This document shows, piece by piece, positions 5,454 to 12,058 of a stretch of DNA of 14,555 nt. The notes below the pieces were generated by a model. It searched no databases. It had not been told where the DNA came from and saw only the letters and a list, made by a program, of their open reading frames with translations. Both the position numbers and the translations under genes were made by a program. This DNA comes from Acidimicrobiaceae bacterium (GTDB taxonomy: Bacteria; Actinomycetota; Acidimicrobiia; Acidimicrobiales; UBA8190): NCBI GenBank assembly GCA_003453695.1, contig DMNK01000003.1, positions 2,774 through 17,328 on the forward strand. The letters are read 5' to 3'. The first letter of the stretch is position 1. Every line of letters begins with the position of its first letter.

Positions 5454-8400
5454 GTGACGGACGGCGGAAGGATACGGAAGGCGATGGCGGATCTCGCAGC
5501 GCGGCGGCGGGTCGGACGGATCACCTCTTGGAGCAGGCCTGGCAGCCCGAATCCGGCGTTGCGCATCGGCAGGCGCACGCGTTGGGGCACGTTGGCAGTG
5601 GTCTTGGCGGTGGCCGGCACCATCTCGGCCCCTGTCGCCTTCGGCGCCCTCCGGACGAGCGACGGCGCCCCGCCGGTTGCCGCCACCACCACAGGCCATG
5701 TCCCGGCCTCGGCGCCGGGCGCTCCGGACGCTGCCACCCATCAGGTCCCGTCCGTGCTGTCGGGACTGTCGCTGGCCACGTTGCTCCACACCGCTCCGCC
5801 CAACCACACCATGACGATCGGTGTCGTGGTGCAACGACCCAACCCGCAGGCTGTCAACCAGATCTACACGGAGATCTACGACGCCTCGAGCCCCCTGTAT
5901 CACCAGTTCCTCACTCCTGCACAGTTCGACCAGCGCTTCGGGCTGCCGTCAGCAGAGATCGCCGCTGTCGGACACTGGCTGAGCGGGGGTGGGCTCACCG
6001 TGGACAGCATCTCGGGTGACGGCACGTACTTCACCGCCTCCGGCACCGTGGCCCAGCTCGACCGGCTCTTCGCCGTGAACATCGGGACCTACCGCTTCGA
6101 CGGCGGCACCTTCCTGGCCAACGACGTGGCGCCCTCCGTGCCGCGCAACTTGCCGGTCGACGACGTCCTCGGGCTCGACACCGTGCAATCGTTCAGACCG
6201 GCATCGCTCACCGGCGCCGTGTCCAACACGTCAGCCGTCCCGCAGGGCGCGCCCCATCAGGGCCCGCAGGCCGGGACGCAGCAGACTCTCACCCCCCAGG
6301 ACCTGTGGGGCATCTACAACGACCCGGGAGCGGCCGCACTGACCGTGTCCGACAGCAAGGCACCGAGCGGCACCACCAGCGACCCAGGCGCTGTCTCGAG
6401 CAGCAAGTACGACCTCGGTCAGGGACAGACGGCCGGGATCTTCGGCGAGGGCGAGACCTCGAGCCCCATCGCCCAGATGCGTTTGTTCGAAGAGGCGATG
6501 GGGCTGCCCAAGGTCCCGGTGCGCACCGTGTACACCGAGGGCCATCCGGCATCGGCCTACGGTGACAACGCCGGGGCGATCGAGTGGTACCTCGACTCCC
6601 AAGCCATCACCGGCATGGCGCCGGACCTGTCCCAGCTGGACTTCTACTTCTCGAAGACGCTGTACGACTACGACGTGTTCCAGTCGTTCAGCTACTGGGT
6701 GAACGACCCCGGCGGGCCCCGGCAGATGAACGCCAGCTTCGGCGAGTGCGAGGCCAACCCGAGCGACCCGGTCACCAACCCACTGGCCGAGGTGCCGTAC
6801 GGCACCGAGTACGGCGACCAGCTCCAGCTCGCCGGGGAACCCATGCTGGAGCAGGCCACCATCGAAGGCCGCACCCTGTTCAGCTCGTCGGGCGACACCG
6901 GCTCGGGCTGTCCGGAAGTCGTCGTCCCGGTGGGAGGCGCCGGCAACGGCGTGGCTGTCCAGCCCGTTCCCGACGTCAGCTATCCGTGCACCAGCAACTA
7001 CGTCGTGTGCGTGGGCGGCACGGTCGTATCGGTGAACGGCGCCAGCTACCCGCAGTCGGGCCAGCGCACCGCCGAGACGTCGTGGACCTTCGGCGGAGGC
7101 GGCTCGAGCTTCTATCTCGGAGAGCCCGCCTTCCAAAAGCCGGTGGCGAACGTCGACATGGCGTGCGTGTCGACCCCCCAGGGCGATCTCTACCCGCCAG
7201 GATCGGGGCCGACGTGCCGCGGCGCGCCCGACGTGTCGGACATGTCGGGCAACGTGACCGGGGATCAGTACTTCATCTACATCGACGGCAAGCCCTCCGG
7301 CGAGGGCGGCACCAGCCTGTCCAGCCCGCTCATGGTGGGACAGTGGGCCCGGGTGCAGGCCGCCGCCTCGTCGAGGACCCAGTCCCGGGGCGGCCTCGGG
7401 TTCGCCGCGCCGGTGATCTACGGCCAGGCATCGAGCGCCGACACCTGCAGCTCTTCAACCACCGCCAGCGCCGCCCAGACGGCGGCGTGCACGAGCACGC
7501 CCTACGCCCGGGACTTCACCGACGTGACCGAATCCGAGTACGGGGCCGGCAACGGGGTCTACCAGCCCGGGGCAGGGTGGGACTACGCCAGCGGCTGGGG
7601 AGCGTTGAACGTGGCCGACTTCATCGCCGACGTGGACTGCTCGGCGGAGCCCGACGGCTGCGCCAAGAAGCCGGCCGGGGCTGCCTACTCGCTCGGCGAC
7701 TGGACCCTGGCCAAGGGCCCGGGGGAGATCCACCCCAACGCCCCGTACGGCGGCGCCGAGAGAAGCGCTGCCACGGTGACCACGGCAACCTTGTACGGCC
7801 CACAGGGCTGGTCGACCGACCCGGTCGACGCCAGCGCCGTGGTCCCCGGCCCGAACCAGGCGCCGGGAGGGCCTCCGGTGCCCATCCCCGGCGACAACAC
7901 CACCACCAACTACGACCCGTCCCTGGACATCACCGGGGCGTCGCTGACGGCGAACACGAAGACGGTCACCGTCACCATCTCCGGGCCCTATCTCGGGGCC
8001 CTGCCGCCGCCCACCGCCGGCGCCGGCGGCAACAGCTACTTCGTGACCTGGCTGTACCAGGGCACCGTCTACTACGCCCGAGCCAACGAGTCGGCGCTCA
8101 CCGGGGCGTGGAGCTACACCTCCGGCAACACCGTCGGCGGTGCCTACAACGACACGGCCACGACGGCAGCGACGGGCAGTCTCGACCAGACGGGAGGAGG
8201 CAGCACCCTCACCGTCGTGGTGCCGGCGTCAGAGGTCGGCTCCCCGCCGTCGGGGGCGGTGCTCAGCGACCCTCAGGCCTTCTCGGTCCTCGACGCCGGG
8301 ACACCGGCGGCGTTCTTGGAGCTCACGACCGACAGCGCCGACGATTTGGTGCCGGCCTCGCAAGCAGCGAACTCGGGGCAGAGCGGCGACTGCACCGCCC

Positions 8401-8699
8401 CGGCGGGACGGACGCTGAAGGGCACCACCGACTCGTCGCCCTGGTCGACGAGCCACCAAGGTGAACAGGTGCTCCTGTGCAGCCTGGCGGAGTCCCAGGG
8501 GGTCGCCGTCCAGGTCCAGAGCGCACCGGCCCCGGCCTCGGCGGGCAACCCCACCGGGTCCCCAGGCACGTCGATCGGACCACTCAACCTCCCTGCCATC
8601 TCGGGTCCGGGCGGATTGTCGCTTCCCAGCGCACCGCTCCCCCTGGGGATCTTGGGAAGCCCGCCGGCGGCGGGCACGATCTCCAAGTCGAAGCTCTAG
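5454..8699 (+). CDS. Secreted S53 (sedolisin/kumamolisin-type) peptidase with long C-terminal extension
   Basis: A 1081-residue exported serine-carboxyl peptidase; sedolisins cleave proteins at acid pH after autocatalytic removal of a propeptide. Order: a basic cytoplasmic N-terminus (1-43), a hydrophobic export segment (46-66), a linker, a pro-kumamolisin domain (about 105-248, with SPLYHQFLTPAQF), and the S53 domain (about 275-725). Catalytic residues are visible: E377 and D381 (ExxxD), oxyanion D481 in SSGDTGS, and S621 in GGTSLSSP. The calcium-site aspartates D690 (FTDVTE) and D710 (GWDYASGWG) have the 20-residue spacing of sedolisin. Residues about 726-1081 are an extra Thr/Gly/Pro-rich, probably beta-rich region ending in a disordered tail; I do not recognise it. 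The start is uncertain: GTG 5454 has no clear site, while ATG 5484 (residue 11) follows GGAAGG. A terminator follows. Confidence 0.92.
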   Translation: MTDGGRIRKAMADLAARRRVGRITSWSRPGSPNPALRIGRRTRWGTLAVVLAVAGTISAPVAFGALRTSDGAPPVAATTTGHVPASAPGAPDAATHQVPSVLSGLSLATLLHTAPPNHTMTIGVVVQRPNPQAVNQIYTEIYDASSPLYHQFLTPAQFDQRFGLPSAEIAAVGHWLSGGGLTVDSISGDGTYFTASGTVAQLDRLFAVNIGTYRFDGGTFLANDVAPSVPRNLPVDDVLGLDTVQSFRPASLTGAVSNTSAVPQGAPHQGPQAGTQQTLTPQDLWGIYNDPGAAALTVSDSKAPSGTTSDPGAVSSSKYDLGQGQTAGIFGEGETSSPIAQMRLFEEAMGLPKVPVRTVYTEGHPASAYGDNAGAIEWYLDSQAITGMAPDLSQLDFYFSKTLYDYDVFQSFSYWVNDPGGPRQMNASFGECEANPSDPVTNPLAEVPYGTEYGDQLQLAGEPMLEQATIEGRTLFSSSGDTGSGCPEVVVPVGGAGNGVAVQPVPDVSYPCTSNYVVCVGGTVVSVNGASYPQSGQRTAETSWTFGGGGSSFYLGEPAFQKPVANVDMACVSTPQGDLYPPGSGPTCRGAPDVSDMSGNVTGDQYFIYIDGKPSGEGGTSLSSPLMVGQWARVQAAASSRTQSRGGLGFAAPVIYGQASSADTCSSSTTASAAQTAACTSTPYARDFTDVTESEYGAGNGVYQPGAGWDYASGWGALNVADFIADVDCSAEPDGCAKKPAGAAYSLGDWTLAKGPGEIHPNAPYGGAERSAATVTTATLYGPQGWSTDPVDASAVVPGPNQAPGGPPVPIPGDNTTTNYDPSLDITGASLTANTKTVTVTISGPYLGALPPPTAGAGGNSYFVTWLYQGTVYYARANESALTGAWSYTSGNTVGGAYNDTATTAATGSLDQTGGGSTLTVVVPASEVGSPPSGAVLSDPQAFSVLDAGTPAAFLELTTDSADDLVPASQAANSGQSGDCTAPAGRTLKGTTDSSPWSTSHQGEQVLLCSLAESQGVAVQVQSAPAPASAGNPTGSPGTSIGPLNLPAISGPGGLSLPSAPLPLGILGSPPAAGTISKSKL

Positions 8700-8720
8700 A
8701 CACACCGTCCTGTACCAGCC

Positions 8721-8745
8721 CGAAGGCCCCCAGGCTGGGCCTTTC
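8721..8745 (+). terminator. Intrinsic terminator after the S53 peptidase gene
   Basis: AAGGCCC (8723-8729) pairs with GGGCCTT (8737-8743) around a 7-nt loop, and the descending arm ends in CTTTC. It lies 24 bases after the peptidase stop and is the typical GC-rich actinobacterial form. It separates the peptidase from the GGDEF-EAL gene. Confidence 0.75.
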
Positions 8746-8800
8746 GGCCCTAGCTGCGCAATCCAGGTTGCGGGACCATCGATCCACGGGGGGGCGTTCT

Positions 8801-8805
8801 AAGGA
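8801..8805 (+). promoter_or_regulatory. Ribosome binding site for the GTG start at 8812
   Basis: AAGGA lies six bases before the GTG at 8812 and supports the first start in the frame of the GGDEF-EAL gene. Confidence 0.55.
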
Positions 8806-8811
8806 CGGCCC

Positions 8812-11160
8812 GTGGGCGGACCAGCGCCCGAGCCTTGGGACGGGGCTCGGAGCAGGCAGGCGACGACGTACGGAAACGGGACGGCCCGGAGCAGCGCGCC
8901 AGCGGTTCGGCCCGATTTGTTGCGGCACCGCGTCGTCAAGGCGCTCCCGCGCAGCGGGGTCGTCGTGCTCACCGCCGTCGCCTTCGTGGTCCTGCACGAG
9001 AGGGGGCTCCTCGGCTCCACCCCCTTGACGATCGTCCTGCCGATCTTGCTGGTCGGTGGGCTGGCAACCGAGGCCACCTTTCAGCACGCCCGGCACCGGG
9101 GAGGGTACGGCCCGCTCATCGTGGTGCCCTTGGCAGTCGTGACGCTCGTCACCTACGCCATCGGGTGGGGACCGGCGCTGAGCATCGGTTACCTCTTTCC
9201 TCTGGGAGAGGCCTACAAGCTCGAGCGTCCGCCGCCCTTTGGTCTGTCGGTGACGGCGATCCTCGTGGGCCTCGGCCTGGGCGAGCTCTCCGTCTCGGTC
9301 GGAATCGTGCGGAGCCACATCCCCGCCGGGGACGGGCACGCCCTGGCTGCGCTCGCCGGGCTCGGCCTCGCCTTCGTCCTCCAGATGCTGGCGAGCACCA
9401 GCGCCGAACGACGGGCCGCCGTGGGAGCCCTGGCCGCACGAGAATCGAGCTTCCGTCAGCTCTTCGAGCAGAACCCCCATCCCATGTGGGTGTACGACGA
9501 GCGCGACCTGGCCATCCTGGCCGTCAACGACGCGGCGGTGCGGGCCTATGGATACAGCCACGACCAGTGGCTCGGGATGCGGATCACCGACATCCGTCCG
9601 GAGGACGACGTCGCCTCGCTCGAAGAGAACCTTCGATCACCGAGAGACGAGTACGAGGACAGCGGAGTGTGGCGACACAGGCGTGCCGACGGGTCGCTGA
9701 TCGAGGCCCAGGTGACCTCGCATCGCACCGAGTACCTCGGCTCGGCGGGTGTCATGGTCATGGCCATCGACGTGACGGAGCGCAATCGCCTCCAACGGCA
9801 CCTCGCCTATCAGACCGTCCACGACGATCTCACCGGACTGGCCAACCGGAGACAGCTCAGCACCAGGATCGCCGAGCAGCTGGCCGAGAGCCGGGCCGCC
9901 GGCAAGGCCCTGGTGCTCGTGTCCTTGGACATCGACCGGTTCCAAGAGCTCAACGCCGCTCTCGGCCACGACGCCGGCGACCGGCTCCTCCAGCGGGTCG
10001 CCGAAGATCTGTCCACGCTTGCTCCCGGATCCCTGGTCGCCCGGGTGGGGAGCGACGAGTTCTCGGTGCTGTTCTCGAGCAACTGGGAATCGGCCGAGGT
10101 CGAGGCGCGATCGCTCGTCGACGCCGCCCTGTCTCTTTTGAACACGCCCCTTCACATCGGCGAGGCCATGCTGGCCGTCGAGGCCAGCGCCGGGATCGCC
10201 ATCGGGCCGGCGACGGGCTCGTCCACACCCATGATGGCGGCGGTCCAGGAAGCCCTGATCCGCGCCAAGAAGTCCGTGGCCCGGGTGGAGGTGAACGATC
10301 TCCGCTCCGCGCCACTGCGCAAGCCTTCCCTGGCGGTCATCGGCGAGCTCCGTCACGCCATCGAGCGCGGCGACCTCCGCCTCCACTATCAGCCCAAGAT
10401 GGCCTTGCAAACGGGCCAGGTCGTCGGGTTCGAGGCCCTGGTGCGGTGGCAGCACCCCCAGCGCGGCCTGGTGTCGCCCGACGAGTTCGTCCCTCTGGCC
10501 GAGCAAACCGGGCTCGTGCGGCCACTTGCCGCCTTCGTGGTCGAGCAAGCCGCCCATCAGCTCGCCTACTGGCGGGAGATGGGTTTCGACTTGTTCCTGA
10601 GCGTGAACCTCGCCGCCGCCAATCTCACCGATCCCGACCTTCCCGACGTTGTGGTGAGCGCCCTGCACGATCACGAATGCCCGGCCGACCGCCTCACCCT
10701 GGAGATCACCGAGAGCACGGTCATGGCCGAGACCGAGAGGGTCAATGCGGTGGTCCGGCAACTGAGCGATGCCGGGCTCGAGCTCTCCATCGACGACTTC
10801 GGCACGGCCAACTCGTCGCTGGCGCGTCTGCGGGCCCTGCCCCTGTCTGAGATCAAGCTGGACAAATCCTTCGTCAGTGGGGTGGACCGGCAATGGGAGG
10901 ACGCCATCATCGTCCGCTCCTCGATCAACCTGGCTCACGACCTGGGGCTGCGGGTCGTTGCCGAAGGGGTGGAGTCAGCCGCCGTCGCCGACGTGCTCCG
11001 AGGCTGGGGGTGCGAGCTCGCGCAGGGCTACTGGTTCAGCCGCCCCATGGACGCATTCGTCGCCACACGGTGGCTCATGTCGAAAGAGGTCGTCACCGGC
11101 CTACGGAGCCGCCACCTCGGGGAGCAACCCCCGCCGCTGCGCGCCTGCGGTGAGCCCTGA
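8812..11160 (+). CDS. Membrane PAS-GGDEF-EAL protein, probable c-di-GMP phosphodiesterase
   Basis: A 782-residue inner-membrane protein of c-di-GMP metabolism. Residues about 48-194 form roughly six membrane helices, a sensor region without a recognised name. A PAS domain follows (about 211-330, FRQLFEQNPHPMWVYD to VMAIDVTER), then GGDEF (about 335-490, from DDLTGLANRR) and EAL (about 505-760). The cyclase signature reads GSDEF (413-417) rather than GGDEF, and no RxxD inhibitory site precedes it. The EAL domain is complete: E541 in EAL, N599, E631, D661-D662 (DDFGT), K682, E718 and Q738. I infer that it mainly hydrolyses c-di-GMP, with GSDEF weakly active or serving as a GTP-binding regulatory domain. 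It begins with GTG after AAGGA and sits alone behind a terminator. The signal sensed is unknown. Confidence 0.93.
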   Translation: MGGPAPEPWDGARSRQATTYGNGTARSSAPAVRPDLLRHRVVKALPRSGVVVLTAVAFVVLHERGLLGSTPLTIVLPILLVGGLATEATFQHARHRGGYGPLIVVPLAVVTLVTYAIGWGPALSIGYLFPLGEAYKLERPPPFGLSVTAILVGLGLGELSVSVGIVRSHIPAGDGHALAALAGLGLAFVLQMLASTSAERRAAVGALAARESSFRQLFEQNPHPMWVYDERDLAILAVNDAAVRAYGYSHDQWLGMRITDIRPEDDVASLEENLRSPRDEYEDSGVWRHRRADGSLIEAQVTSHRTEYLGSAGVMVMAIDVTERNRLQRHLAYQTVHDDLTGLANRRQLSTRIAEQLAESRAAGKALVLVSLDIDRFQELNAALGHDAGDRLLQRVAEDLSTLAPGSLVARVGSDEFSVLFSSNWESAEVEARSLVDAALSLLNTPLHIGEAMLAVEASAGIAIGPATGSSTPMMAAVQEALIRAKKSVARVEVNDLRSAPLRKPSLAVIGELRHAIERGDLRLHYQPKMALQTGQVVGFEALVRWQHPQRGLVSPDEFVPLAEQTGLVRPLAAFVVEQAAHQLAYWREMGFDLFLSVNLAAANLTDPDLPDVVVSALHDHECPADRLTLEITESTVMAETERVNAVVRQLSDAGLELSIDDFGTANSSLARLRALPLSEIKLDKSFVSGVDRQWEDAIIVRSSINLAHDLGLRVVAEGVESAAVADVLRGWGCELAQGYWFSRPMDAFVATRWLMSKEVVTGLRSRHLGEQPPPLRACGEP

Positions 11161-11282
11161 GCCTGGCTGTTGCCGGCAGCAATGACCGGGCTGGGGACGG
11201 GCGGGCTCGAAAATTCCCCGAACCGCTCCTAGGTGCCGGTCTGCCGTCCGGAGACCTTCCTGAGGGCGCCACAGAGCGGTGG

Positions 11283-11910
11283 ATGTTCGTCGGCTGGCTC
11301 GCCGCGCCGCTCCTCGTCGTCGCATCCCGAGGGCAGCTGGTGCCCATCGTCGACCGGCTCGACATCTCGTACGTCGATTCCACGGCCGTGAAGATCCTGG
11401 CCCAACTGCCGACCGAAGCGCGTTACCTGCTCGTCCCGGTGGCGGCGGCCACTGTCTTTCTGACCGTGCGATGGCTCAGGACGGAGTTCCGCACGGAGCG
11501 GACGGTCAACCCCGGCAAGCACCTCTATGTCGCGTCCACCGCCACCCTGTTTCGTCGCTGCGCTCTTCGACCCCATCGCCGCGGTGGTCGGGTTCGTCGG
11601 CTCTCACTCCCTCGAGTACTTCTTCATCGTCGACCGCTCGGTGTCGTCCGAGTCTCGACAGCCCGGACCACTGGGGAACCTCGTTCGCCTTCCCCACGGC
11701 CGAACCATCTTCTGGGGCTCTTACGCGCTGAGCGTGACGGCGTTGTTCCTCCTTCTCTATCGCCTGGCTTCACCCCGGCTGCTGGTCGTGTGCGTCCTGG
11801 TCATCGGCGCCCTGCACTTCTTCTACGACTCCTTCGTCTGGAAACTGCGCAAACCCGAGGTGGCGGCTTCGCTCGCCAGGTCGCCGGCTCGGGCCTCTGT
11901 CCCGGCATAG
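11283..11910 (+). pseudogene. Frameshifted polytopic membrane protein, probably also 5'-truncated
   Basis: Two frames together encode one hydrophobic protein. From ATG 11283 the first frame reads FVGWLAAPLLVVASR, a helix ARYLLVPVAAATVFL and KHLYVASTATLF. It then turns into arginine-rich nonsense, while the next frame continues with VAALFDPIAAVVGFVGSHSLEYFF, helices near IFWGSYALSVTALFLLLY and LLVVCVLVIGALHFF, and ends KLRKPEV near the stop at 11910. Deleting one T from the TTT at 11550-11552 joins them as TLFVAALFD and replaces an unusual TTT codon by TTC. The restored protein has about 208 residues. The ATG lacks a clear ribosome site and the protein opens as if in mid-domain, so the 5' end may be missing. 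The HSLEYF and HFFYDSFVW patterns recall large uncharacterised membrane proteins, but I cannot name the family. Alternatives are a sequencing error or a +1 ribosomal slip at TTTC. Confidence 0.65.
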
Positions 11911-12047
11911 ACCTGGCACGGGCCTGAACCACGGCCCTCACGCCGGGTGGGGAGGCGTCGGTTCGCAGCCAATGGCTACGATGCACGTGTAGCCGCAGGT
12001 CGGGGAGGCTCTGCGGCTGTGACGGCGGGCCGGCGGAGGCCCGGCGA

Positions 12048-12053
12048 GAGAGG
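12048..12053 (+). promoter_or_regulatory. Ribosome binding site for the GTG start at 12059
   Basis: GAGAGG lies five bases before the GTG at 12059 and supports this start, which directly precedes the signal peptide. Confidence 0.55.
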
Positions 12054-12058
12054 CGGCA

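Noticed and set aside
6584..8464. Plus-strand open frame of 626 codons inside the S53 peptidase
   Set aside because: Arginine-rich out-of-frame shadow of the peptidase, whose own frame has complete catalytic and propeptide signatures.
8835..10850. Plus-strand open frame of 671 codons inside the GGDEF-EAL gene
   Set aside because: Arg/Pro/Gly-rich shadow; the real frame carries PAS, GGDEF and EAL motifs throughout.
11920..11937. GGGCC/GGCCC inverted repeat after the frameshifted membrane gene as a terminator
   Set aside because: Only a 5-bp stem with an 8-nt loop and no T-run; expected by chance at this GC content.
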